Shown here: one piece after another, positions 19,770 to 28,210 of the stretch
Layout: each line of letters opens with the position of its first letter
Numbering within the stretch: the stretch's first letter is position 1
Assembly (NCBI RefSeq): GCF_012935695.1
Contig: NZ_CP052859.1
Coordinates: 599,001-663,000, forward strand
Length of the DNA stretch: 64,000 nucleotides
Source: Pseudomonas sp. ADAK18
GTDB taxonomy: Bacteria; Pseudomonadota; Gammaproteobacteria; Pseudomonadales; Pseudomonadaceae
Direction: 5' to 3'
The notes under the pieces: model-generated
The model's input: only the letters and a program-made list of their open reading frames with translations
What the model was told of the DNA's origin: nothing
Database searches by the model: none
Position numbers and translations under genes: made by a program

Positions 19770-20111
19770 ATGCTGCCACCCATGCTGCCCTTGAGTGTTG
19801 TGCCCGTGACGTCGCAACTTGATCCGGCACGCCAGAAACCCGATATCCCTCCCGTGGCGCCGGTTCAACCGGGCTCCAACCAAAGCACCATCGACTTGAA
19901 AAAAGGCGATGCCGAACAGTCGACTTTGCTGCTGCGCGAGGAACAGCGACGTCAGCAGGAACAGCAGAAGCGTCGGCGTGAAGCCAACGAAGATGCTGAA
20001 CAGCACCTGGCTATTCCTGGCGATGAACTCAACGCCGACAATACCGTGCCGGTGATACCGCTGATCGAGGATGCGCCCCGGCAAGGGTTGTGGGTGGATG
20101 TCGAGGTCTAA
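19770..20111 (+). CDS. small proline/glutamine-rich conserved hypothetical protein
   Basis: 113 residues from the ATG at 19770 with an AGGAGA RBS at 19755-19760. The N-terminus is proline-rich (MLPPMLPLSVVPVTSQ); a charged Gln/Arg segment (LLLREEQRRQQEQQKRRRE) at about residues 55-75 may form a coiled coil; the end is acidic. Homologues in pseudomonads are sometimes mislabelled as aspartate-semialdehyde dehydrogenase, but no catalytic domain is present. Function unknown. It is divergent from rapA across about 216 bp. Confidence 0.7.
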   Translation: MLPPMLPLSVVPVTSQLDPARQKPDIPPVAPVQPGSNQSTIDLKKGDAEQSTLLLREEQRRQQEQQKRRREANEDAEQHLAIPGDELNADNTVPVIPLIEDAPRQGLWVDVEV

Positions 20112-20360
20112 CGTAGCCGCTGAAGTACGAGCTGCATGGGCTGCCGCTTGGTAGACCCTGAGGGCTTCAAAGGCGCGCAGGGGGCAGCAAGGGCAGAAGA
20201 TCCTTGTGCAGTAACACGTTGTGGGGCCGTTGGGTCAGTGGGAAAGTCCGATTTTGCAGGCAAATCGGGCCGATGACATGGATTTTGTTGACGGGCTGTT
20301 TGCGGCACGGCAAGTCAGGCCGCATTATTGAGGCATTCCAGCCACTGCGTAAGCCAAGCC

Positions 20361-20522
20361 ATGAGTGACGATGACAAGCTGATTGACCTGAATGCCGAAC
20401 GGGCCAAACGTGTGCATGACCTCAATGACAAGCGCCTGAATGAAGTACGCCAGGCGTTTGAACAGGCGATGCCGTTAGGGAAAGCCAAGAAAAAGTCGAA
20501 AAACAAACCGAAAAAGCGTTGA
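20361..20522 (+). CDS. small basic conserved hypothetical protein (53 aa)
   Basis: 53 residues starting MSDDDKLIDLNAERAKRVHD. The first half is charged and helical; the C-terminus is strongly basic (KAKKKSKNKPKKR), suggesting nucleic-acid contact, which is inference only. I recall similar short proteins being common in pseudomonads. It is an isolated gene; the frame remains open about 30 nt upstream without a better start. Confidence 0.65.
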   Translation: MSDDDKLIDLNAERAKRVHDLNDKRLNEVRQAFEQAMPLGKAKKKSKNKPKKR

Positions 20523-20586
20523 AATGCCCTGCACCTATTGATGCAGGTCAGTTATTTCCCTTCTTTACGCCCCGTCGCGGGCGACA

Positions 20587-20600
20587 TTGATCCTTGTCAA
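20587..20600 (+). promoter_or_regulatory. ANR/FNR box upstream of ccoM
   Basis: TTGATCCTTGTCAA matches the ANR consensus TTGATNNNNATCAA at 9 of 10 defined positions. It lies 66 nt before the ccoM start, compatible with a class II position near -41. This predicts induction at low oxygen. Confidence 0.75.
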
Positions 20601-20665
20601 TTTCTCCTCTCGTCTTCTTGGTTAACTTAGCCCTATCGCAACAGGGCAAGAGCAGGAGGCCGGTC

Positions 20666-20782
20666 ATGTTTTTCGATAATGTGGTATTTGCCGGAGTGCT
20701 GACGGTTGGCCTCATGGTGATGTTCTTTGTAGGGTTTGGAATTTTTATCTGGAAAGACGCTAACAAGCGCAAGAAGCCTTAG
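20666..20782 (+). CDS. ccoM: cbb3-type cytochrome c oxidase small subunit CcoM
   Basis: 38 residues, MFFDNVVFAGVLTVGLMV followed by FGIFIWKDANKRKKP: a single transmembrane helix with a basic cytoplasmic end. It matches the CcoM peptide found in the P. stutzeri cbb3 oxidase structure, which stabilises the complex. The RBS AGGAGG (20655-20660) is ideally placed. It is separate from any ccoNOQP genes in this window. An ANR box upstream and a terminator at 20818 complete the unit. Confidence 0.8.
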   Translation: MFFDNVVFAGVLTVGLMVMFFVGFGIFIWKDANKRKKP

Positions 20783-20817
20783 GTCTTTCCGGATTACATG
20801 AGCACGCAAGGCATTTT

Positions 20818-20842
20818 GGGCGACTTCGGTCGCCCTTTTTTT
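20818..20842 (+). terminator. rho-independent terminator of ccoM
   Basis: GGGCGA-CTTCGG-TCGCCC hairpin followed by seven Ts, 36 nt after the ccoM stop. Confidence 0.85.
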
Positions 20843-20876
20843 GCTTGGGATTTGATGGGGGGTATTTGGCAAGGAT

Positions 20877-21283
20877 GAGTACATATCCGTTGTTGCGGTT
20901 ACGGCTGCTATTGGTTCCGTTCTTACAGCGGATCACTTTTGGCTGGGCCGGCATTCCGGGCTCTTTTCCAAAAGTGACTCGCTGTAAGAGCCAGCTCTTT
21001 CAAGGTCTTTGAAAAAACAGTCATTAGAGGTGCACATTGACCCTGTGGCGAGGGGGCTTGCCCCCGTTGGGCTGCGAAGCGGCCCCAATAGGATCGCTGA
21101 GTTTCTTCAGATAGACCGAGATGGCAGGTTTTAGGGCTGCTCCGCAGCCCAACGGGGGCAAGCCCCCTCGCCACAGGTCAGTGTTCTCTTTCCAAGTACG
21201 GCTGCGTTCTCAAAGACCTTGAAAGGGCTGGCTGTAAGAGCGAAACCAATAGTAGCCGTAACCGCAACAACGGATATGTACTC
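20877..21283. repeat. large nested inverted repeat (three concentric stems)
   Basis: Outer arms of 53 bp at 20877-20929 and 21231-21283 differ at about three positions. Middle arms with tttcaaggtctttga are at about 20990-21012 and 21209-21228. Inner REP-like arms with gcgagggggcttgcccccg are at 21043-21085 and 21133-21176. An additional small hairpin (cacttttgg / ccaaaagtg) sits in the left half. The 574-bp gap between ccoM and pitA contains only this element and two terminators. Confidence 0.85.
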
Positions 21284-21304
21284 AACCAACCGACCGACCA
21301 AGCA

Positions 21305-21336
21305 TAAAAAAGGCACGACCCTCACAGGTCGCACCT
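21305..21336 (-). terminator. rho-independent terminator of pitA
   Basis: On the minus strand GGTGCGACC - loop - GGTCGTGCC (with a G-U pair) is followed by TTTTTTAT, about 20 nt after the pitA stop. Confidence 0.8.
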
Positions 21337-21356
21337 CTTTTATCACAGCCGAACGA

Positions 21357-22832
21357 TCAGCTACCCAACGCCTTGGACGCCAACCAGAACAACCCGGCCG
21401 ACAAGGCCACAGTCGCCGGCAGCGTCAGCACCCAAGCCATCAGAATGGTCTTCACGGTGCCGCCTTGCAGCCCACTCTTGTTGGCTACCATGGTCCCGGC
21501 CACACCCGACGACAACACGTGAGTAGTCGAAACCGGCAGGCTGTAGATGTTGGCCAGGCCAATCATAGTGGCGGTAGTGATCTGCGCCGACATGCCCTGA
21601 GAGTAGGTCATGCCTTGCTTGCCGATCTTCTCACCAATGGTCAGTACCACACGCTTCCAGCCCACCATGGTGCCCAGGCCAAGGGCCAGTGCCACAGCCA
21701 GAATCACCCAGAACGGAGCGTATTCGGTGGTGGCGGTCAGGTCTTTGCGCAGCTTGTCCAGGTCGGACTTCTCACGGGCATCAAGGCCAGGCAATTTGCC
21801 GACTTTCTTCGCCGTGTCGTCCAGGCAGAGCAGGTAGCGACGCACTTCAATGCGGTGATCGGAGGTCAGAGAATGGTAGTCGGAGACCCCCTTCAATGTG
21901 CCAAGCAGCGCGTTGATGGTGGGTTCAGTCTGTTGCGGGTTGCAACGGAACTTGCCCGGCAGGTCGTCTTTGACGCTTTTGCCCAGGGCGAGGAATTCGC
22001 CGAGGGTTTCGTGGTTACGCTGGTAGAACTGATTGAGGTGCAGGGTGGCGTCGCGGGTGCGCTCGATCTGGTAAGTGGTGCTGCCCAGATCGAGTACGAA
22101 CTGCGCGGGCACGATACCAATCAGCACCAGCATGATCAGGCCGATACCTTTCTGACCGTCGTTGGAACCGTGCACGAAGCTCACAGCCATGGCGGAAATC
22201 ACCAACACCAGACGGTTCCAGAACGGTGGGTGTTTCTTGTCGTCCAGTTTGCGGCGTTGGTCCGGAGTCTTGTGCATCTTGGACAGCGGACGCCACCATT
22301 TCAGGCCGATCAGCACCAGGGCTGCCACCAGGAAACCGGCCATGGGTGAGAACACCAGCGAGGCGCCGATATCCACAGCCTTCTGCCAGTTGACCCCGTC
22401 AGCCAGTGGGATGTCGTTGATCAGGGCGTTGGCCAGGCCGACACCGAGAATCGAGCCGATCAGGGTGTGGGAACTGGACGCCGGGATCCCGAAATACCAG
22501 GTGCCCAGGTTCCAGGTGATCGCCGCCGCCAGCAATGAGAAGACCATGGCCAAGCCGTGGCCGGTATTCACATTGATCAGCAACTCCACCGGCAGCAAAT
22601 GCACGATGGCATAAGCGACACCTACGCCGCCGAGCAATACGCCGAGGAAGTTGAATACCCCGGAGAAGAACACGGCCAGATGTGGTGGCATGGCTTTGGT
22701 ATAGATGACTGTGGCCACCGCGTTAGCGGTGTCATGAAAGCCATTGATGAACTCGAAGGCGAGGACAAAGGCCAGGGCGAGCAACAGGCTCACTAGAACC
22801 CAAGCATCCAGTCCGCTGAATAAATCGATCAT
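21357..22832 (-). CDS. pitA: low-affinity inorganic phosphate transporter PitA
   Basis: 491 residues with two PHO4 halves: GFHDTANAVATVIYTKAM near the N-terminus and the second-half SFVHGSNDGQKGIGL are the paired signature motifs. About ten membrane helices surround a hydrophilic central loop at roughly 240-350. It imports metal-phosphate complexes with protons. The start ATG is at 22830-22832, with a 368-bp upstream gap to the small gene at 23201. No Pho box was seen upstream, which agrees with its usual constitutive expression. Confidence 0.93.
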   Translation of the reverse strand: MIDLFSGLDAWVLVSLLLALAFVLAFEFINGFHDTANAVATVIYTKAMPPHLAVFFSGVFNFLGVLLGGVGVAYAIVHLLPVELLINVNTGHGLAMVFSLLAAAITWNLGTWYFGIPASSSHTLIGSILGVGLANALINDIPLADGVNWQKAVDIGASLVFSPMAGFLVAALVLIGLKWWRPLSKMHKTPDQRRKLDDKKHPPFWNRLVLVISAMAVSFVHGSNDGQKGIGLIMLVLIGIVPAQFVLDLGSTTYQIERTRDATLHLNQFYQRNHETLGEFLALGKSVKDDLPGKFRCNPQQTEPTINALLGTLKGVSDYHSLTSDHRIEVRRYLLCLDDTAKKVGKLPGLDAREKSDLDKLRKDLTATTEYAPFWVILAVALALGLGTMVGWKRVVLTIGEKIGKQGMTYSQGMSAQITTATMIGLANIYSLPVSTTHVLSSGVAGTMVANKSGLQGGTVKTILMAWVLTLPATVALSAGLFWLASKALGS

Positions 22833-23200
22833 GAAGGTTTTCTGACCCGGTCGTAAGGGGGCGCGATTATGCCAGAAAACCTTGGTAATCGATGCACTAG
22901 CTGCTCATCGGTAACATTCTTCAACGAAAAAGTTTGTGGGACGGGCGCGCGTCCCAGGGTTTACGGGGCTTTGGCAAGTCATTGATTTATAAAGCCAAGG
23001 CCCGGCCTGTCGGGGTGTAGCAGGTGTCGGGATAACGTCTGAAACAAACGTATGAAATTTCGACAAGGCAGGGGCGGGGCCTGCTGGAGGGTTTGCCGAA
23101 GCCGTTGTAAGGGCAAATATAAGGGGCAGGCGGGATGCCCTCCCGGCCGGCCGTGCGTTGGCGGGGAGGTGGCGAACCCTGGGGACTCAACCCGAAGCGC
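22833..23200. other. intergenic region between pitA and a small gene
   Basis: 368 bp that should contain the pitA promoter. No convincing gene, repeat or terminator was found; open frames here look like GC-bias artefacts. Confidence 0.5.
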
Positions 23201-23401
23201 TTATGGCTCTTCGGTTTTGAGGTCCTGTTCGATCTTTTGAATTTCCTGCGCAAAAGCCTGGTCCAGCAGGCTGGCCCGTTTGCGCCATGGCTTGCGTTCA
23301 GGTTCCGGCTGGGCGGCGTAGGTGGTGACTTCCCCGCCGTAAACATCCTTGTAACGTTGTTCCTGGCGCTCAAGTTCCGCGCGCAGTTCGTCTTTCGTCA
23401 C
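23201..23401 (-). CDS. conserved hypothetical protein (66 aa)
   Basis: 66 residues from a GTG at 23401 ([23 protein letters not shown] read as Met). It is charged and mostly helical, with [17 protein letters not shown] in the second half. I recall similar short proteins in many pseudomonads; function unknown. The frame continues upstream to 23650, but that part is of different, low-complexity composition and includes the AT-rich intergenic region, so I reject it. The RBS is weak (TAGGTAAT). Confidence 0.6.
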   Translation of the reverse strand: MTKDELRAELERQEQRYKDVYGGEVTTYAAQPEPERKPWRKRASLLDQAFAQEIQKIEQDLKTEEP

Positions 23402-24071
23402 ATTATTACCTAATTGAGTTGAGTTTGATTCCAATGCCGCACGATGCCAAAAAGTCGGCCTCGAGTTCTCGCCATATTGAACAGTCAGGCTGCTCAGCAT
23501 TTGAGGGTATACACGATAAACCACTTCTTTATTGCAGGCGGCCACAGCACCGGAGAAGAACAGCTGTCGTAGCAGCAGTTTTCTTTCAGGTCGCAGTAAT
23601 AGGCAAACATTTGAAATGAGTGTCAGGTACTTGCGACGATGCATGCACAAAGCAGGTGCACAACCTACGGGGAATAGTGCGGGGCTTGAGGCCCATACGC
23701 ATCCTCGTAGGATGCATTATAGCGATGCATTTGAATAACTCTATCACCGGCAAGTTAAAAATCGTCAACTTTGTGTGAGAGTTTTGTTACGTGTACAGGT
23801 GGGTATTTCCAAAGCTCGGGTGCTGTACTTGCTTATTCTTCGACAAATATCAGTTGCGGCAATAACTTCATTTATCAAACCACTGACTCGAAGAGTCAGG
23901 TGGCTTCAACCTGTGTGGTGAGGCCGATCAGGCCAGGCCTGAAAAGGACGGTCGTGGAAAATTGCGATTATCGGATGATCGTCCGATAATCGCCCAATGT
24001 TGGCGGGCCGGCCTTGTGTATCGATTGCCAGGCGGCTTGTAATAGCGGTTGAATCTTGAGAAGGATCTGAA
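23402..24071. other. AT-rich intergenic region before pcaR
   Basis: 670 bp, lower in GC than its surroundings, with no convincing gene. It contains a small dyad around gcatcctcgtaggatgc (23700-23716) and, near its right end, the palindromic PcaR-type operator. It may be an old insertion site, but no repeats or IS remnants are recognisable. Confidence 0.5.
23964..23993. promoter_or_regulatory. PcaR-type operator upstream of pcaR
   Basis: A 30-bp palindrome with 12-bp perfect arms GCGATTATCGGA / TCCGATAATCGC around TGATCG, ending 78 bp before the pcaR ATG. Its half-site CGATAATCGC is the core of the PcaR sites known from P. putida, suggesting autoregulation. Confidence 0.75.
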
Positions 24072-24914
24072 ATGAACGATCAATTGCGCAACTCCTTCGC
24101 GTCAGTGGCGCCACCGATCGTTGCCTCTCCTGCCAAGCGTATCCAGGCGTTCACCGGTGATCCGGATTTCATGACCTCTCTGGCCCGTGGCCTGGCAGTG
24201 GTGCAGGCATTCCAGGAGCGCAAGCGTCACCTGACCATCGCCCAAATCAGCCATCGCACGGAAATCCCCCGCGCTGCTGTACGGCGTTGCCTGCATACCT
24301 TGATCAAACTTGGCTACGCCACCACCGATGGACGCACCTATTCGCTGCTGCCCAAGGTTCTGACCCTCGGCCATGCCTATCTGTCCTCCACGCCGTTGGC
24401 GGTTTCCGCTCAGCCTTATCTGGATCGCATGAGCGAGCAACTCCATGAGGCCTGCAACATGGCGACCCTGGAAGGTGACGACATCCTTTATATCGCCCGT
24501 TCGGCGACCACTCAGCGCCTGATCTCCGTCGACCTGTCGGTGGGCGGGCGCTTGCCGGCTTATTGCACATCCATGGGCCGGATCCTGCTGGCGGCGCTCG
24601 ATGATGCCTCGCTGCAGGACTACCTTGATCATGCCGACCTGCAAACCAAGACCAGCCGTACCGTCACCACGCCCCAAGCCTTGCTCGAATGTTTGCAACA
24701 AGTGCGTCAGCAGGGTTGGTGCATCGTCGATCAGGAACTGGAGCAAGGCCTGCGCTCCATCGCGGTGCCGGTGTATGACGCCTCGGGTCAGGTGCTGGCC
24801 GCACTGAATGTCAGCACCCATGCCGGGCGGGTCAGTCGCAGTGAGTTGGAGCAGCGTTTCCTGCCAAGCATGCTCAGCGCCAGTCGAGAGTTGAGTACTC
24901 AGCTATTTGCTTAA
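24072..24914 (+). CDS. pcaR: beta-ketoadipate pathway regulator PcaR (IclR family)
   Basis: 280 residues. The N-terminal IclR winged helix covers about residues 34-95 (SLARGLAVVQAFQERKRHLT, then HRTEIPRAAVRRCLHTL). The effector domain has AYCTSMGRILLAAL, GWCIVDQELEQGLRSIAVPV and LNVSTHAGR, the last two characteristic of the PcaR/PcaU/PobR branch. It activates pca genes in response to beta-ketoadipate. It heads the pca cluster and is preceded by a palindromic site, so it probably represses or tunes its own promoter. The RBS AAGGAT precedes the ATG. Confidence 0.95.
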   Translation: MNDQLRNSFASVAPPIVASPAKRIQAFTGDPDFMTSLARGLAVVQAFQERKRHLTIAQISHRTEIPRAAVRRCLHTLIKLGYATTDGRTYSLLPKVLTLGHAYLSSTPLAVSAQPYLDRMSEQLHEACNMATLEGDDILYIARSATTQRLISVDLSVGGRLPAYCTSMGRILLAALDDASLQDYLDHADLQTKTSRTVTTPQALLECLQQVRQQGWCIVDQELEQGLRSIAVPVYDASGQVLAALNVSTHAGRVSRSELEQRFLPSMLSASRELSTQLFA

Positions 24915-24917
24915 GTT

Positions 24918-24930
24918 GTTCGGTAAACGC
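24918..24930 (+). promoter_or_regulatory. possible PcaR half-site upstream of pcaK
   Basis: GTTCGGTAAACGC resembles the PcaR box GTTCGATAATCGC at 11 of 13 positions. It lies right after the pcaR stop. No second arm is evident, so this is weak. Confidence 0.3.
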
Positions 24931-25079
24931 CCATATCTCGGTTTGATGAATTGACGGTGTTTCCTCTGGCTCATTAATGTCGCGGCAGCGCATTTGACCG
25001 CGATGGCTCAAATCGCGCCCCAATAATAATGATGAGGCTCAGCCTCGTTCGCCCGCCCCTTGGTGTGGAAATAAAAATA

Positions 25080-26426
25080 ATGAATCAGCCTTCTCCTTCT
25101 GTCGGCACTTGCCTGGACGTGCAGTCCTTTATCAATGCCCAGCCGCTGTCGCGTTATCAGTGGCGGGTGGTGATCCTGTGTTTCCTGATTGTCTTCCTCG
25201 ACGGTCTCGACACCGCAGCCATGGGTTTTATCGCGCCGGCGCTGTCTCAGGATTGGGGTATCGACCGTGCCAGCCTGGGGCCGGTGATGAGTGCCGCGTT
25301 GATCGGCATGGTGTTCGGTGCATTGGGTTCCGGCCCGTTGGCTGACCGTTTTGGCCGCAAAGTGGTGTTGGTGGGTGCGGTACTGGTGTTTGGCGCCTTC
25401 AGCCTGGCTTCGGCCTATAGCAGCAACGTTGACCAACTGTTGGTGCTGCGTTTTCTTACCGGCCTGGGCCTGGGGGCGGGGATGCCGAATGCCACCACCT
25501 TGCTGTCGGAATACACCCCGGAGCGTCATAAGTCGCTGCTGGTGACCAGCATGTTTTGCGGTTTCAACCTGGGCATGGCCGGTGGCGGGTTTATTTCGGC
25601 CAAGCTGATTCCTGCCTTCGGCTGGCACAGTCTGTTGATGATCGGCGGTATCTTGCCGTTGATCCTGGCGGTGGTGTTGTTGGTGTGGTTGCCGGAGTCG
25701 GCGCGGTACCTGGTGGTGCGCAACCGCGGTACCGACAAGGTGCGCAAGACGTTGTCACCCATCGACCCGGGCATCGTCGCCCAAGCGTCCAGCTTCAGTG
25801 TCCCCGAGCAGAAGACCGTCAAGGCCCGCAACGTGTTTGCGGTGATCTTCTCCGGCACCTACAGCGCCGGCACCTTGCTGTTGTGGCTGACGTACTTCAT
25901 GGGTCTGGTGATTGTTTATCTGCTGACCAGTTGGCTACCGACCCTGATGCGCGACAGTGGAGCGAGCATGGAGCAGGCCGCGTTTATCGGTGCGCTGTTC
26001 CAGTTTGGCGGTGTATTGAGCGCTGTTGGCGTTGGTTGGGCGATGGACCGGTTCAATCCCCACAAGGTCATCGGCATCTTCTATTTGCTGGCCGGGGTAT
26101 TTGCCTACGCTGTGGGGCAGAGCCTGGGCAACATCACCTTGTTGGCGACCCTGGTGCTGGTCGCCGGCATGTGTGTCAACGGTGCGCAATCGGCCATGCC
26201 GTCCCTCGCCGCACGGTTCTACCCGACCCAGGGGCGCGCCACGGGCGTGTCATGGATGCTCGGTATTGGCCGTTTTGGTGCGATTCTCGGGGCGTGGATG
26301 GGCGCTACCTTGCTGGGCCTGGGCTGGAACTTCGAGCAAGTCTTGACCGCGCTGGTGGTCCCGGCCGCAGTGGCGACCGCAGCAGTGGTGATCAAGGGCA
26401 TGGTCAGCCATGCGGATGCGACCTGA
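25080..26426 (+). CDS. pcaK: 4-hydroxybenzoate/protocatechuate MFS transporter PcaK
   Basis: 448 residues, the same length as P. putida PcaK. It is an aromatic acid:H+ symporter with 12 membrane helices. The DGLDTAAMGFIAPAL motif in helix 1 includes the essential Asp pair region, and the loop-2 motif GPLADRFGRKVVL is standard MFS. It imports 4-hydroxybenzoate and protocatechuate and also serves chemotaxis in P. putida. The AAAAATAA stretch overlapping the start codon and AATAATAA at 25022 fit Hfq/Crc binding motifs. It is the second gene of the pca cluster. Confidence 0.93.
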   Translation: MNQPSPSVGTCLDVQSFINAQPLSRYQWRVVILCFLIVFLDGLDTAAMGFIAPALSQDWGIDRASLGPVMSAALIGMVFGALGSGPLADRFGRKVVLVGAVLVFGAFSLASAYSSNVDQLLVLRFLTGLGLGAGMPNATTLLSEYTPERHKSLLVTSMFCGFNLGMAGGGFISAKLIPAFGWHSLLMIGGILPLILAVVLLVWLPESARYLVVRNRGTDKVRKTLSPIDPGIVAQASSFSVPEQKTVKARNVFAVIFSGTYSAGTLLLWLTYFMGLVIVYLLTSWLPTLMRDSGASMEQAAFIGALFQFGGVLSAVGVGWAMDRFNPHKVIGIFYLLAGVFAYAVGQSLGNITLLATLVLVAGMCVNGAQSAMPSLAARFYPTQGRATGVSWMLGIGRFGAILGAWMGATLLGLGWNFEQVLTALVVPAAVATAAVVIKGMVSHADAT

Positions 26427-26453
26427 CAGCAATCGATAGCTTGCCAACAATCT

Positions 26454-26488
26454 GTTCGATAATCGAACGCTCAGTCGATTATCGGATT
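26454..26488. promoter_or_regulatory. PcaR operator upstream of pcaI
   Basis: The perfect dyad GTTCGATAATCGAAC (26454-26468) is followed six bases later by the inverted partner CGATTATCGGATT. This double site, 86-120 bp before pcaI, fits the PcaR sites mapped at P. putida pcaIJ, where PcaR activates with beta-ketoadipate. Confidence 0.75.
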
Positions 26489-26573
26489 GTTTGGTCTTTT
26501 CTCCCGGCTTAATCTTCAAGCACTTCGGCGCTATCCACGGCGCCTTTTTCGATCCAACCGGGAGCCCAACCCC

Positions 26574-27431
26574 ATGGCTGAAATCCTATCGCTGGCTGAT
26601 GCGGTGAAGCGGTTCGTCAATGACGGCGATACCGTCGCGCTCGAAGGCTTCACCCACCTGATCCCTACGGCGGCAGGTCATGAAATCATTCGTCAGGGCA
26701 AGAAAGACCTGACCCTGGTCCGCATGACGCCCGACCTGATCTACGACCAACTGATCGGGGCCGGCTGCGCACGCAAGTTGATTTTCTCCTGGGGCGGTAA
26801 CCCGGGTGTGGGTTCCCTGCATCGCCTGCGGGATGCGGTAGAGAAGCAATGGCCACAGCCGTTGGAGATCGAAGAACATAGCCATGCCGACCTGGCCAAT
26901 GCCTATGTCGCTGGCGCATCCGGCTTGCCATTCGCGGTATTGCGGGCTTACGCCGGTTCCGACCTGCCCAAGGTCAATCCGCTGATCAAGACCGTGACCT
27001 GCCCGTTCACCGGCGAAGTGCTGGCAGCAGTGCCGTCGGTGCGCCCGGACATCACCGTGATCCACGCACAGAAGGCCGACCGCAAGGGCAACGTGTTGCT
27101 CTGGGGCATTCTCGGGGTGCAGAAGGAAGCGGCCCTGGCGGCCAAACGCTGCATCGTCACCGTCGAAGAAATCGTCGATGACTTGAATGCACCGATGAAC
27201 GCCTGCGTGCTGCCGACCTGGGCCCTGACTGCCGTTTGCCATGTGCCCGGCGGCGCGCATCCGTCCTACGCACACGGTTACACCGAGCGCGATAACCGTT
27301 TCTATCAAGCCTGGGACCCGATCGCTCGGGACCGTGGGACTTTTACCGCCTGGATCGACGAATACATCCACGGCACTGCTAACTTCAGTGAATTCCAGGC
27401 CAAACTGGCTGCCGCGCAGGAGGCCAAGTAA
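26574..27431 (+). CDS. pcaI: 3-oxoadipate CoA-transferase subunit A
   Basis: 285 residues from the ATG at 26574. CoA-transferase family I alpha subunit with GDTVALEGFTHLIPTAAGHE near the N-terminus and SWGGNPGVGSLHRLRDAVE. With PcaJ it moves CoA from succinyl-CoA to 3-oxoadipate, the penultimate step of the pathway. The pcaJ start overlaps its stop by 1 bp. It is preceded by a PcaR site, so it begins a PcaR-dependent transcription unit. Confidence 0.95.
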   Translation: MAEILSLADAVKRFVNDGDTVALEGFTHLIPTAAGHEIIRQGKKDLTLVRMTPDLIYDQLIGAGCARKLIFSWGGNPGVGSLHRLRDAVEKQWPQPLEIEEHSHADLANAYVAGASGLPFAVLRAYAGSDLPKVNPLIKTVTCPFTGEVLAAVPSVRPDITVIHAQKADRKGNVLLWGILGVQKEAALAAKRCIVTVEEIVDDLNAPMNACVLPTWALTAVCHVPGGAHPSYAHGYTERDNRFYQAWDPIARDRGTFTAWIDEYIHGTANFSEFQAKLAAAQEAK

Positions 27432-28210
27432 TGGCTTACTCAACCAACGAAATGATGACCGTCGCCGCCGCGCGCCGCCTGAAGAATGGCTCGGTATGCT
27501 TCGTCGGCATCGGCTTGCCCTCCAAGGCGGCCAACCTGGCACGCCTGACGTCGTCGCCGGACGTGGTGCTGATCTACGAGTCGGGCCCGATTGGTGCCAA
27601 GCCTTCGGTGTTGCCGCTGTCCATCGGTGACGGCGAACTGGCGGAAACCGCTGACACCGTCGTCCCCACCGGTGAGATCTTTCGCTACTGGTTGCAGGGT
27701 GGGCGTATCGATGTCGGCTTTCTCGGCGCGGCCCAGGTGGACCGTTTCGGCAATATCAACACCACCGTGGTCGGTGATTATCACCAGCCCAAAGTGCGCC
27801 TGCCGGGTGCCGGTGGCGCGCCGGAGATCGCAGGCTCCGCCAAGAGCGTGCTGATCATCCTTAAGCAATCGGCGCGTTCGTTTGTCGACAAGCTCGACTT
27901 CATTACCTCGGTGGGTCACGGCGAGGGCGGCGACTCGCGCAAGCGTCTCGGTTTGCCAGGTGCGGGCCCGGTAGGAATCATTACCGACCTGTGCATCATG
28001 GAACCAGAGGAGGGCAGTCACGAATTTGTGGTCACCGCGTTGCACCCCGGCGTGACCCGCGAGCAAGTGGTAGCGGCCACCGGCTGGGCGATTCGTTTTG
28101 CCGATCAGGTCAGCACCAACGCCGAACCCACCGAAGTCGAACTGACCGCCCTGCGCGATCTTGAAGCCCGCACGGCCGCCGCCCATGGCCAAACTCCCGG
28201 AGAAGCATGA
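27431..28210 (+). CDS. pcaJ: 3-oxoadipate CoA-transferase subunit B
   Basis: 259 residues. The catalytic glutamate lies in the beta-subunit motif IYESGPIGAKP (about residues 47-57), which forms the glutamyl-CoA thioester. Other family motifs are GGRIDVGFLGAAQVDRFGN and HPGVTREQV. It works as a heterotetramer with PcaI. Overlaps by 1 bp with pcaI and 4 bp with pcaF show translational coupling. Confidence 0.95.
   Translation: MAYSTNEMMTVAAARRLKNGSVCFVGIGLPSKAANLARLTSSPDVVLIYESGPIGAKPSVLPLSIGDGELAETADTVVPTGEIFRYWLQGGRIDVGFLGAAQVDRFGNINTTVVGDYHQPKVRLPGAGGAPEIAGSAKSVLIILKQSARSFVDKLDFITSVGHGEGGDSRKRLGLPGAGPVGIITDLCIMEPEEGSHEFVVTALHPGVTREQVVAATGWAIRFADQVSTNAEPTEVELTALRDLEARTAAAHGQTPGEA

Noticed and set aside
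20361..20522. the 53-codon basic ORF as a ribosomal protein
   Set aside because: The Lys-rich end is suggestive but no ribosomal protein signature is present; kept as hypothetical.
23402..23650. N-terminal extension of the small gene at 23201
   Set aside because: The added part is from AT-rich intergenic sequence, lacks conservation-like pattern, and the GTG at 23401 starts the charged helical protein directly.
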